Shown piece after piece: positions 17,176-25,309 of a DNA stretch of 64,000 nt. The translations under genes and the position numbers were made by a program. Position 1 is the stretch's first letter. Each line of letters opens with the position of its first letter. This stretch comes from Methanoculleus receptaculi (GTDB taxonomy: Archaea > Halobacteriota > Methanomicrobia > Methanomicrobiales > Methanoculleaceae). The DNA lies in the NCBI RefSeq assembly GCF_033472595.1, contig NZ_CP137642.1, positions 1,364,001-1,428,000 on the forward strand, written 5' to 3'. The notes below the pieces were generated by a model. The model saw only the letters and a list, made by a program, of their open reading frames with translations, was not told the DNA's origin and did no database searches.

Positions 17176-18987
17176 ATGGCAATCGGAATCACAACTTTCC
17201 AGAGTACAAAAGTCTTCCTCAAAGATATTCTTGAGAAGATCAACGAGCGCAAGATTCAGCTTCCCGACTTCCAGCGAGGATGGGTGTGGGACGACTACCG
17301 GATCCTGAGCCTCCTCTCGAGTGTCTCCCTCTCGTTTCCCATCGGGACTGTAATGATACTCCAGACCGGAAACAGCGAATACCGGTTCAAGCCGCGACCA
17401 ATCGAAGGGCTGCCCCTTGAACCGGCTGTCGAGCCTGAACAATTGATCCTCGACGGGCAGCAACGGCTCACCGCACTTTTTCAGGCGCTGATCAAGCCAG
17501 GTCCAGTCATCACAGAGGATGCCAGGAAGAAGCCTATCCATCGATATTATTACTTCGATATCGAAAGATGCCTAGATCCCAACGAAGACCGCGAAGACTG
17601 CATCCGGAGTATTTCGGAGGATAAACGTGTCAGGGACTTTCGGCGCAAGGTCGTCGAAGACTACTCTACACCAGAAAAGGAGTACGAGGCCGGTCTCTTT
17701 CCGGTGAAGCAGGTGTACGATAGTTTCTCCTGGAGGATGGGGTACGATGAGTACTGGGATTACGACAAATCAAAGATAAAACTCTTCAACCAGTTCTATA
17801 CAGAGGTCATCCAGCGATTCGAACACTACCAGCTCCCGGTCATCGAGATGGAGAAGGAGACGCCGAAAGAAGCGGTCTGCCTTGTTTTTGAGAAGGTAAA
17901 CACCGGCGGGGTATCGTTGACGGTCTTCGAGCTCCTGACCGCCACGTTTGCAGCTGATAACTTCTCGCTCCGCAACGATTGGAAGAATATTGCAGAACAG
18001 TTTGCCAAGGAAGATGTTCTGAGTAAGATCCCGAACGATCATTTCCTCCAGGCGGTCACCCTGCTTACGACGATGAAGCGGAACCGGGAATACATAGAAA
18101 GAAGAGGAGACTCGGACGGACGTGCGCCTGCAATCAGCTGCAAGCGCAAAGACATTCTCAAACTCAATCTCGAGGATTATCTTGAGCACCGTGATGCGGT
18201 GGTTGACGGTTTCATGAAGGCTGCCAAGTACCTGAGGATGCAGAAGATCTTTACCGCCCACGATCTGCCGTACCAGACGCAGATCGTCCCGCTGGCCGCC
18301 ACATTTGCGGTCCTCGGCGATGAAGCTGATAACGACACCGTAAGACAGCTCCTCTCGCGATGGTACTGGTGTGGGGTCTTTGGCGAGCTCTACGGAGGCG
18401 CGATTGAGAGCCGGCTTGCAAAGGATCTTCCTGAGCTGATCGCGTGGATCCGGGGCGGCGATGAACCGACAACGGTGAAGGACGCCTCGTTCTCGGGAGC
18501 ACGCCTGGAGGAACTGACAACCCGCGGAAGTGCGGCCTACAAGGGTATCTTTGCGCTGCTGATGCGCGATGGATGCGAGGACTTCCAGACCGGCCAGCCG
18601 ATTGATATTACAAACTACTACGATGAAAATATCGATATCCATCACATCTTCCCTCAAAAATGGTGCAGCGAGCATCTCGATAGGGCGGAGCTCGCGAGGC
18701 GCAAGAGGGCGGTGGACTGTATCATCAACAAAACACCTCTCTCTTCTCGCACCAATCATATGATTGGCGGGCATGCGCCGAGTGTCTACCTGCGACGGAT
18801 CGAGAAGAACGAGCAGATCCCGGCAGAGCGCCTGGATCAGATCCTGCGCTCACATGTCATCGATCCGGAAGCGCTTCGGAACGACGACTTCTGGGCGTTC
18901 TACAACCGGCGATACGAGGAGATCCTCGACCGTATCGAGGCCGCGATGGGCAAGCCCGTGATCCGGGAGGAGGTAGAGACGGTATGA
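17176..18987 (+). CDS. DUF262 protein with C-terminal HNH-type nuclease
   Basis: This 603-residue protein begins with a ParB/Srx-like DUF262 domain: LPDFQRGWVW near residues 29-38 and DGQQRLTAL at 93-101, the family's nucleotide-handling motif. The C-terminal region has an HNH/DUF1524-type nuclease signature, DIHHIFPQKW near residue 487, followed by NKTPLSSRTNHMIGG near 515-529. The same domain pair is found in the GmrSD type IV restriction enzyme and in several phage-defence proteins. Its start lies 3 bases after the HARE-Mrr gene, so both are probably subunits or layers of one defence system. Confidence 0.85.
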   Translation: MAIGITTFQSTKVFLKDILEKINERKIQLPDFQRGWVWDDYRILSLLSSVSLSFPIGTVMILQTGNSEYRFKPRPIEGLPLEPAVEPEQLILDGQQRLTALFQALIKPGPVITEDARKKPIHRYYYFDIERCLDPNEDREDCIRSISEDKRVRDFRRKVVEDYSTPEKEYEAGLFPVKQVYDSFSWRMGYDEYWDYDKSKIKLFNQFYTEVIQRFEHYQLPVIEMEKETPKEAVCLVFEKVNTGGVSLTVFELLTATFAADNFSLRNDWKNIAEQFAKEDVLSKIPNDHFLQAVTLLTTMKRNREYIERRGDSDGRAPAISCKRKDILKLNLEDYLEHRDAVVDGFMKAAKYLRMQKIFTAHDLPYQTQIVPLAATFAVLGDEADNDTVRQLLSRWYWCGVFGELYGGAIESRLAKDLPELIAWIRGGDEPTTVKDASFSGARLEELTTRGSAAYKGIFALLMRDGCEDFQTGQPIDITNYYDENIDIHHIFPQKWCSEHLDRAELARRKRAVDCIINKTPLSSRTNHMIGGHAPSVYLRRIEKNEQIPAERLDQILRSHVIDPEALRNDDFWAFYNRRYEEILDRIEAAMGKPVIREEVETV

Positions 18988-19064
18988 GTGTCGGGGCGGT
19001 GAGAGATGTCAAAGGGTTCACCATCGACCAGGCAAAGGTGCGGACGTGGAAGCGGTATCCGGCA
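18984..19064 (+). pseudogene. Truncated third gene of the restriction operon
   Basis: An ATG overlaps the stop codon of the DUF262 gene as ATGA, the typical sign of translational coupling. The frame encodes MSVGAVRDVKGFTIDQAKVR and seven more residues, then runs into the left end of the IS66-family element at 19065. No continuation is found beyond the right end of the element at 20674. The family cannot be recognised from 27 residues. Confidence 0.5.
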
Positions 19065-19160
19065 TGTAACAGGTCAGGACACCCCTTCACCACACCTTGC
19101 TCTTACCCATCATATCACAATCCCCCTTTTCTGAAAATACGCCCATACAACCGTTAGATC

Positions 19161-19170
19161 TTTATATAAT
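19161..19170 (+). promoter_or_regulatory. Putative TATA box of the IS66 element
   Basis: The sequence tttatataat lies about 35-40 bases upstream of the first ATG inside the IS66 element at 19203, the normal spacing for an archaeal promoter. Confidence 0.45.
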
Positions 19171-19202
19171 GAGAGATAAATAGATATTCAGGTTATGTCA
19201 TC

Positions 19203-19358
19203 ATGGAACGTGACGATATTCTTGCACTGATACAGAACGACCCTGAAGCGATCGTCACGATCATCCAGCGTCTGGAAGAAGAAGTCAAGCAACTTCAAGA
19301 ACTCTGCTCACTTCAGCAGACCCGGATCGCTGAACTCGAACGACGTACTCAGACATGA
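19203..19358 (+). CDS. IS66 N-terminal coiled-coil ORF
   Basis: This frame encodes 51 residues rich in heptad-like Leu, Ile and Glu (IVTIIQRLEEEVKQLQELC, then RIAELERR). In standard IS66 transposases such a helical segment lies directly before the SSKPPSSD motif within the same protein. Here it ends in an ATGA overlap with the transposase gene whose product starts MSSQNSSRPPSTDG. The N-terminal helical part is therefore encoded separately and probably translated by coupling. Confidence 0.6.
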   Translation: MERDDILALIQNDPEAIVTIIQRLEEEVKQLQELCSLQQTRIAELERRTQT

Positions 19359-20665
19359 GCAGTCAAAACAGCAGTCGTCCCCCATCCACCGATGGCTTCA
19401 AACGGCCTCAGAAAGAGCGTAAAAAGACCGGGAAACGTCCGGGGGGTCAGAAAGGACATGAAGGTCGGACGATTGAATGGTGTGAGACTCCAGACATCAT
19501 CCAGACACACCGCGCAGATGTCTGTGAAGAATGTGGTGCATCCCTTGCTCTCGTCCCGGCATCCTCTGTTCAGAAGAGACAGGTTCATGACATTCCCCCA
19601 CTCCGGATAGTTGTCACCGAACATCACGCTGAAACGGTCGTCTGCCCACACTGTGGTCGGATACATGAAGGGTCATTCCCCGAGGAGGTTCCGGCTTACC
19701 TCCAATACGGCTACAACATCCGGGCGTTGATGGTTTACTTCTGCATCTACCAGTTGCTTCCGTATGAACGTTCAGCGGAGATCTTCACGGACATCTTTGG
19801 GTGTTCCCCGGTCAAGGCAACCCTGATGCAGTCCGTTTCAGCCTGTGCAGCAAACCTTGACGGTTTTGAAGAAGAGGTGAAACACCTTCTGCAGGGAGCA
19901 CCTGTTCTGCATGCTGATGAAACCGGATTCCGGGTGAACGGCAAACGAGAATGGCTGCATACAGCCAGTACGGATCTCCTCACGCTGTATGGTCATCATC
20001 CGAAAAGAGGATCGGAGGCGATGGATGCGATCGGTGTACTTCCTGCGTTCAAGGGGATCATGGTCCATGATTGCTGGTCGCCATACTTCGGGTATGCATG
20101 CGAGCATGCGGTCTGTAATGCCCATATCCTCCGCGATCTCAAAGGGATATCGGAGAATACCGGCCAGCATTGGTCTGATGAGATGCATGATCTCCTTCTT
20201 GAGATCTACGCCGCTGTTGATGGAGCCCCGGAATCAGCGGGTTCTCTCACACCGATTGAGATCGAAGAGTTTCAAAGACGATTTGATCGGATCCTCGAGA
20301 GCGGGAAGGCAGAGAACCCCTCCTCTCCTCTGCCGGTTCAAGGAGGGAGACGTAGTCGGAAGAGACGAACTCCTGCTGAGAACCTCATTGACCGGTGTCA
20401 GAGATATCGTGTAGAGATCCTCCGGTTCATGACCGATTTCAGGGTGCCCTTTACGAACAACCTTGCAGAGCGCGATATCAGGATGGTGAAGGTTCAGCAG
20501 AAGATCTCAGGGACGTTTAGAAGTGTGGAGGGGGCATCTAACTTCTGCAGGGTTCGGGGGTACATCTCAACGGTGAGGAAGAATGGAGGGTCGGTAATCA
20601 CGGCCATCAGGAAGTCATTCGAGGGAGAACCCTTCATACCAACTGCGGCTTACAGGTATACCTGA
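19355..20665 (+). CDS. IS66-family transposase (TnpC type)
   Basis: This 436-residue transposase has the IS66 domain order: the NSSRPPSTDG linker, a zinc-finger-like region (CEECGASL and CPHCGRIH), and a DDE core with HADETGFRVNGKREW (first Asp), HDCWSPYFGY (second Asp) and FTNNLAERDIRMVKVQQK (Glu). The C terminus has the usual ISGTFRS and VRGYISTVRKNG segments. The frame is uninterrupted and both inverted repeats are present, so the element may be active. The start ATG 19355 overlaps the stop of the coiled-coil ORF. Confidence 0.9.
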   Translation: MSSQNSSRPPSTDGFKRPQKERKKTGKRPGGQKGHEGRTIEWCETPDIIQTHRADVCEECGASLALVPASSVQKRQVHDIPPLRIVVTEHHAETVVCPHCGRIHEGSFPEEVPAYLQYGYNIRALMVYFCIYQLLPYERSAEIFTDIFGCSPVKATLMQSVSACAANLDGFEEEVKHLLQGAPVLHADETGFRVNGKREWLHTASTDLLTLYGHHPKRGSEAMDAIGVLPAFKGIMVHDCWSPYFGYACEHAVCNAHILRDLKGISENTGQHWSDEMHDLLLEIYAAVDGAPESAGSLTPIEIEEFQRRFDRILESGKAENPSSPLPVQGGRRSRKRRTPAENLIDRCQRYRVEILRFMTDFRVPFTNNLAERDIRMVKVQQKISGTFRSVEGASNFCRVRGYISTVRKNGGSVITAIRKSFEGEPFIPTAAYRYT

Positions 20666-20677
20666 CCTGTTACATTT

Positions 20678-20686
20678 TTTATACTA
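20678..20686 (+). promoter_or_regulatory. Putative TATA box
   Basis: The sequence tttatacta lies about 20-27 bases from the ATG at 20705, just outside the right end of the IS66 element. It is close enough for a nearly leaderless transcript. Insertion of the IS may have displaced upstream elements of this promoter. Confidence 0.35.
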
Positions 20687-20704
20687 TGTATTTCATTCAC
20701 TATT

Positions 20705-21457
20705 ATGCAATCCCTATCGAAGTGTTGTCTTCTCCTTCTCATCCTCATGCTCTGCGTCTCGCCTGCAGCGGCGCAGACCGGCTCGCATACCACACTGCAG
20801 GTATACACGAGCGAGGAGGTTCTCGGTCGAATCGTCTCGATTACCTCAGATTCGGAGATTGGTGCATATTCCGTCACCATTACACGCGGCACGAGCGTTC
20901 AGCCTGCCGGTGTGGGCGATACGCTGCGCCATAAGGATATCATCACCCTGCAGCGCGGCTCGTTTGCGGATATCCAGCTGGTCGACAGGAGCGATACGAC
21001 GATGCTCGGCGGAGGCACCGGGGGAACCGCGGTCCTGATAGAACGAGCAGGCGGCGGCTCCGGACAGGCGGCGACTCCCGAGGTGACGGAAACCCCGTCG
21101 GGCAGCGGGATAATTTACGTGGATTACGGACAAACTGAAGCAGGAACGGTGACATCTATTCAGGGCAGAGCGGAGATCCTTAGAAATGCCCGGATCTTTC
21201 CTGTATATAGAGGAGATAGCCTGCTTGTCGGCGATACCCTGTTTATCAGAGAGGGTGTGGTGACCGTTGAGATCTGGGACTCCGGGACAAGGACGATCTA
21301 TGAGGGAGGGATACTCAGCATTGAGCAAAAAGAGAAACCCCAGGGGCTGCTCGAACCGATCTTCACCTTCTTCGGCGGGGTCTGGAAGTCCATAAAGCAG
21401 TTCATTGCACCGCAGGAAGCCAGTGAACTAACCGGCACATGTGGGGTCCGGGGATAA
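20705..21457 (+). CDS. Secreted FecR-domain protein, C-terminally short
   Basis: This 250-residue protein begins with a signal peptide (CCLLLLILMLCVSPAAAQT). Two stretches are FecR-like: GDTLRHKDIITLQRGSFADI and GDSLLVGDTLFIREGVVTVE. FecR-like domains of this kind are extracellular beta-structures, often involved in surface assembly. The protein ends TGTCGVRG at the point where related domains usually continue with a TEF-type motif, so the C-terminal part is probably lost. It begins 30 bases after the IS66 element. The function in archaea is unknown. Confidence 0.6.
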   Translation: MQSLSKCCLLLLILMLCVSPAAAQTGSHTTLQVYTSEEVLGRIVSITSDSEIGAYSVTITRGTSVQPAGVGDTLRHKDIITLQRGSFADIQLVDRSDTTMLGGGTGGTAVLIERAGGGSGQAATPEVTETPSGSGIIYVDYGQTEAGTVTSIQGRAEILRNARIFPVYRGDSLLVGDTLFIREGVVTVEIWDSGTRTIYEGGILSIEQKEKPQGLLEPIFTFFGGVWKSIKQFIAPQEASELTGTCGVRG

Positions 21458-21526
21458 ATAAACGGATATGAGATGGAGGAGCCCTCCATCGGCTATTTTT
21501 AGTGATATACGACTGAACCGTCCCGG

Positions 21527-21722
21527 TCAGCGCTTTGTGCGGTGGTCGAGGTCTTCAGCCGCCGCCCTGAACTCTTTTAGGCGGTCTTCAACCGATCCGT
21601 CGGCGTCGCGAAGGGTCACTACCCTGCCGCAGCCGCCGCAGACGATCGGTCTGTTCTCTTTCAGGTGCTCGACCGTAACCTGAAGCGGAAAAATGCAGTC
21701 CGGGCAGCGTATTGTTGGTATG
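21527..21722 (-). pseudogene. Zinc-ribbon protein fragment
   Basis: Read on the minus strand this frame gives PTIRCPDCIFPLQVTVEHL, then a second pair in VCGGCGRVVTLRDADG and a helical tail ending at TGA. The two CxxC pairs form a zinc-ribbon. There is no start codon before the frame runs into the solo IS256 end at 21731, so the 5' end has probably been removed. Confidence 0.55.
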
Positions 21723-22527
21723 GGATGGCCTTCAGGGCCAATTCAATTTTACAGAACTTTCGTTACGTTACCTCGGTTATCCAGAAGGCCTGGGTTACAG
21801 GTCGTCTGTTGACGGATGTTTTAATCGGTTATATAGTCAGAAATCAGGTACCAGGATCTTCGATCTTACTGCCCGCAACGACTATCGGAATATAATCGAC
21901 TGGGTGTATCTTAAAGAAAAGACAGGTATCGATGTTCTTCATTGCTTCACTAAAATGTCTGCATATGACTATGCACTGATCGAATTCGGCAACCTGCTTC
22001 GTGAAGATCTCCTCGCCTGGCCTGAAGAAGAACTCCTTAGTATTGAACCAGAATCTACAATCGAGGATGTAATATTCAGGGCGGTTTCAGAAACGCGAGA
22101 GGATCTGCCTAAAGAGCATGATATATTCATCCTCCAGAAGGCTGCCGGAGAGGTTCCAGGGCTGCCCACATACCCGCTAGATCAGATCCCCCAGAGATTG
22201 GGGATAGCATCCGGAAGTAGTGACATTGACCCACAATGCAAAAAGGGCCGCAAGGGGTGGGTGGTCTCTTTCACATCCGAGTTCCGAAAGAATCTCAGCC
22301 AGTATAATGATAAAAAATTACAGGGCAGAGCTCTTGAAGCAGTGGCGGAGATCATTGTAACGCCTACAACAAAAAGAGGCAATACGGTCAAACCTCTGAC
22401 AGGCCCGCTTGCCGGACAGTGGCGATACCGTATTGGAGATTATCGGCTGATCTATCTTCCAGACGAGGATGCAAAAAGAGTGTCGCTAATCGCCGTTCGA
22501 GCGCGTGGAAACGCCTACGATGATTAG
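21712..22527 (+). CDS. Unknown domain fused to RelE-type toxin domain
   Basis: The last 90 residues form a RelE/ParE-type domain: WVVSFTSEFRKNLSQYNDK, a helix LQGRALEAVAEIIV, then GPLAGQWRYRIGDYRLIYL, the usual beta-sheet with Arg and Tyr positions of mRNA interferases. About 150 residues before it (RSSVDGCFNRLYSQKSG to LPTYPLDQIPQRLG) match no family recognised here. The first 20 codons are read through the solo IS256 end, so the original start and possibly part of the N terminus have been replaced. No antitoxin gene is adjacent. It ends 4 bases into the convergent gene at 22524. Confidence 0.55.
   Translation: MLVWDGLQGQFNFTELSLRYLGYPEGLGYRSSVDGCFNRLYSQKSGTRIFDLTARNDYRNIIDWVYLKEKTGIDVLHCFTKMSAYDYALIEFGNLLREDLLAWPEEELLSIEPESTIEDVIFRAVSETREDLPKEHDIFILQKAAGEVPGLPTYPLDQIPQRLGIASGSSDIDPQCKKGRKGWVVSFTSEFRKNLSQYNDKKLQGRALEAVAEIIVTPTTKRGNTVKPLTGPLAGQWRYRIGDYRLIYLPDEDAKRVSLIAVRARGNAYDD
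21731..21768 (-). mobile_element. Solo IS256 left end (38 bp)
   Basis: Read in reverse this is cgtaacgaaagttctgtaaa followed by attgaattggccctgaa. It matches the left-end sequence of the truncated IS256 copy at 37214-37256 almost perfectly and that of the copy at 14669 with more changes. The rest of the element is absent, so it marks an excision or recombination scar. Confidence 0.8.
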
Positions 22528-23000
22528 TTCCTGGCCTCCAGCGGCTCTCCCCTTTCCAGAGCCATTCTCACCCTTTTCATCATGCCTCCGATACCTCCTG
22601 CACCCGCAAGAGGCGCGTCCACCCTGATCTTCGGCAGCGCCCTCCGTACAGCAGTGACATAGTCTCTGCCGGCTACCACCACAACCCGGTCGAATCTGTC
22701 AAGTCCAAGCCGTTGTGCCTGCTCCTGCAGGTTCTCTATCGAGATTGCTTCAGGATCAGTGATGCGCACGTTATAGTTCCCTGAAACGACGTCATCAGGC
22801 ATCAGGAAACCGTACCTGGCGGAAAGAATGCACCAGGACTCGGGGTAAAACCGTTCAGCGTACTTCTGATTGAGGCGGGCGAAGTTGCCTGTGTACACGT
22901 TCCGCGCAGGAGTTGGTCCGGCATCCCGACCGCTGCTGTCATCCCAGATTTTTCTGCTGCCGCACGAGATGACGCAGAGAATCTTCCCACCCGTATTCAT
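22524..23000 (-). CDS. DUF6884-like protein
   Basis: This 158-residue protein begins KILCVISCGSRKIWD and contains ARNVYTGNFARLNQKYAERF, SWCILSARYGFLMPDD and VVVVAGRDYVTAVRRAL. The pattern matches the DUF6884/YaaA-like family, in which the CGSRK and SARYG segments are conserved. Such proteins occur near DNA repair and DNA or tRNA modification genes, but their reaction is not known. It is encoded 30 bases downstream of the gene at 23031-23951 on the same strand, so the two probably form an operon. Confidence 0.65.
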   Translation of the reverse strand: MNTGGKILCVISCGSRKIWDDSSGRDAGPTPARNVYTGNFARLNQKYAERFYPESWCILSARYGFLMPDDVVSGNYNVRITDPEAISIENLQEQAQRLGLDRFDRVVVVAGRDYVTAVRRALPKIRVDAPLAGAGGIGGMMKRVRMALERGEPLEARN

Positions 23001-23030
23001 CTTCTAATCACGTCCTGCATACCAAGCGTT

Positions 23031-23951
23031 TCACCTGCCCGCCAGCGTATCAAGGGTCACCTTCTGCCCATTAATAGACACTTTCCCATCCACGCAGAAC
23101 GCACCCAGCTCGCACGTCCCCAGGAGCGGGCAGAATCCCGTCTCAGGGTTCCTCCGGCCACACCCGAACTTGGAAAGGTGCCATAGTGGTTCGTCCACGT
23201 CCAGAGCGATCATAGGTCGCCCATCGACTGAATGGCCTTTGACACTCTCTGCCCAGGCACGCCGGACATCGGCAAATAGGTCCTCAAGCCGGCCCTCATA
23301 CTTCCCATACACTACGCCGAGGCAGAGCGAAGCCCGGGCAACATGGATATCCACCGGGATCGGGACGCTCTCTAGATTTTGAATCGTGTCGATCCTCGCG
23401 TTGTCCCTGAGCATCCGCAGCCAGAGCGGCCCGATCTTGTCTCCTCGCAGAAAGGGAAAATCGGTGTATGGTCGGCCGTCACCAAGGTGCTGGTCTTCCT
23501 TTAGCCGTCGGAGAATTGTCGGCCCGTCATAGCCGCAGTCGGCCAGGAAGTTGCGGGGATCACCGTTCCATTTCTTGTAAAACGAGAGACCGACCGTGCG
23601 CCAGATGAACGTGTCTTTCTGGCTCTTTTTTGAAAGCCCATGCCTCTGCAGGTCGTCGACAATCTTTGAGTACGCCACCTCGTGTAATGCCGCAGGGTTG
23701 AAGAGATACCGGGTTTCAGGGTCCTCGTATGTGCGCCGGGCGCTCTCCCAGAGCGCGTGGGCATCCCGCTGGTAGTCGATCGCCACGGTCAGGGTGAGAA
23801 AGAGGATGTGCTCCAGCGAGCCGGCCTCGACTCCTTGAGGAGGCCTGTCTTCGGGCATATCCACCCTGCCATGAATCCCGGTAGTCCTGAACGCTTCGTA
23901 GAGTAATGGTGCGATACGCTGACCTTTTGGGATGTCGAAGGAGAGCGCCAT
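23031..23951 (-). CDS. HhH-GPD-like protein with C-terminal Fe-S-type cysteine loop
   Basis: This protein of about 306 residues is helical and ends with a cysteine cluster, FGCGRRNPETGFCPL, then GTCELGAFC. The preceding DEPLWHLSKFGC and the spacing resemble the iron-sulfur cluster loop at the end of HhH-GPD DNA glycosylases. The central region (PVDIHVARASLCLGV) matches the segment with the catalytic Asp in that superfamily (D in VDIHVAR). A DNA glycosylase or DNA-binding role is suggested but not shown. ATG 23951 starts the recognisable protein; an upstream ATG at 24011 is possible. The downstream partner is the DUF6884-like gene. Confidence 0.5.
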   Translation of the reverse strand: MALSFDIPKGQRIAPLLYEAFRTTGIHGRVDMPEDRPPQGVEAGSLEHILFLTLTVAIDYQRDAHALWESARRTYEDPETRYLFNPAALHEVAYSKIVDDLQRHGLSKKSQKDTFIWRTVGLSFYKKWNGDPRNFLADCGYDGPTILRRLKEDQHLGDGRPYTDFPFLRGDKIGPLWLRMLRDNARIDTIQNLESVPIPVDIHVARASLCLGVVYGKYEGRLEDLFADVRRAWAESVKGHSVDGRPMIALDVDEPLWHLSKFGCGRRNPETGFCPLLGTCELGAFCVDGKVSINGQKVTLDTLAGR

Positions 23952-24166
23952 ACAGGGAGGTTGCCTGAAAGTGAGATAAGGTTGCCGGAAAGAGCTTTCG
24001 CTCAGTCTCACGGCTACTCATGCATTCATTTACTGCAGGTTCATGAGAACAAGGTTCAGCAACTCGCAGGTGTTTCTCTTGCTCTATGCTCACAGGCCAC
24101 CGAATCCATAAATAGAGATTCATGACAGTTCATTGCTTTATTCGGGTTTTACATCGTCCCAGTTAA

Positions 24167-24566
24167 ACTTGTAGTATCCAGCAGATCAATCGCAACGTCG
24201 AACTCATCCGCTACCGGCAGTTCGAAGACACCCTCCTGCTGTTTGAACTCGTGAACGCGACCGCAGCACAGAGTTCCACTACGACAGCCAGTAACAGCAC
24301 AGGACCGGGATTGGCCCGTATCGCACCAACATTCTCTGAAGAGATCGAACACTCAGATGTGGATCTTCGGGATCGCTTTGAGGCATTGCGGGCCTACATC
24401 GAAGCACTCGGAGACGACGTTCAGACAAGGGTGCTCAAGAACTATACAGCCTTCAAGCGGATCAAGAACTTTGCCTGTGTAAGCCTTCAGAGAAAAGGCG
24501 AGATCGCCATACGGGTGAAGATCGATCCCGATACGATTACACTGGAGCCGGGGTTCACCGATCAAA
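24167..24566 (+). pseudogene. Fragment of a DUF5655-type protein
   Basis: An open frame without an ATG start encodes QQINRNVELIRYRQFEDTLL, then FEALRAYIEALGDDVQTRVL and KNYTAFKRIKNFACVSLQ, then IRVKIDPDTITLEPGFT. These match the linker and C-terminal DUF5655 domain of proteins that normally begin with a PD-(D/E)xK-like nuclease or transport-protein-like domain. The N-terminal two-thirds and the last residues are missing. It is a remnant. Confidence 0.6.
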
Positions 24567-24641
24567 CAGGCAGGAAGCCCACTCCTCCTTTAGGGGTGGG
24601 TAGTTGACACGGAAGTGCGCCCACTTAATCGACGTCCGGGG

Positions 24642-24972
24642 GTGCGCAGCATAAACGCCCTGACCTGTCCCTTCTGCAACCCTGAGAGAGAAGAGATCGT
24701 CCTCGCAAACGACCTCTGCTACGCCCGCTACGATAAATACCCGGTAAACCCCGGCCACCTCCTCCTCATCCCCTTCCGGCACGTCGCGGATTTCTTCGAC
24801 GCGACGGACGCCGAGCTTGCCGCCCTCCTCGCCCTCCTCCGGGAGGCAAAAATCCTCATCGACGGCCGGTTCCACCCCGACGGCTTCAACGTCGGCCAGA
24901 CGGTGATGCACCTCCACGTCCACGTCATCCCCCGGTATGCCGGGGGCGGTCCCGGAGAAGAGGGTGTATTAG
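24642..24972 (+). pseudogene. HIT-family hydrolase, internally deleted (copy 1)
   Basis: From GTG 24642 the frame encodes LTCPFCNPEREEIVLAND, then YPVNPGHLLLIPFRHVADFF and VMHLHVHVIPRYAG, the HIT histidine motif (HxHxHxx). Compared with the family, residues between GFNVG and QTVMH (a NxGxxAG-like loop) are missing, and a further deletion after RYAG shifts the frame, so the natural end AVPEKRVY and its TAG at 24970-24972 are in another frame. A second fragment of the same gene is at 25841-26020. Confidence 0.75.
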
Positions 24973-25051
24973 AGGGGACCTCTCCGGCCTCCGTTCACCA
25001 TCAGATTTATCGGTTCTCCCTCCCATCCATTATCTATCAGGTGAAACTGCT

Positions 25052-25309
25052 ATGGCCGATGTTACCATCACCGTCCCCCAGGATATCGTACAGGCGCTTC
25101 GGCTCCCTCCCGACACCGTTGTCGCCGAGTTGCAGCGGGAGCTTGCCGTGGCGCTCTACCAGCGGGGCATACTCTCCTCCGGGAAGGCGGCGGCGCTTGC
25201 GGGAATGACCCGGTGGGAGTGGGAGGAACTGCTCGGGGCACGGAAGATCCCCCGGCATTACGCCGACGAGGATCTCGACCGGGACATCGCATATGCCGCT
25301 CGCAGTTAG
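25052..25309 (+). CDS. UPF0175-family antitoxin
   Basis: This 85-residue protein (VTITVPQDIVQALRLPPDT at the start) belongs to UPF0175, short helix-turn-helix proteins that serve as antitoxins. The segment ALYQRGILSSGKAAALAGM followed by TRWEWEELLGARKIP is the family core. It overlaps the downstream DUF3368 toxin gene by 17 bases. The pair lies between the two fragments of a HIT gene. Confidence 0.85.
   Translation: MADVTITVPQDIVQALRLPPDTVVAELQRELAVALYQRGILSSGKAAALAGMTRWEWEELLGARKIPRHYADEDLDRDIAYAARS

Larger units (their letters stand above)
19065..20674 (+). mobile_element. IS66-family insertion sequence, apparently intact
   Basis: The ends are perfect 14-base inverted repeats, tgtaacaggtcagg at 19065-19078 and its complement at 20661-20674. 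Inside are a small coiled-coil ORF and a transposase gene. The total length is 1610 bases. The IS66 accessory genes tnpA and tnpB are absent, as in single-transposase members. No 8-base target duplication is visible at the flanks (the left flank is coding sequence and the right is AT-rich), so a deletion may have accompanied insertion. Confidence 0.85.
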
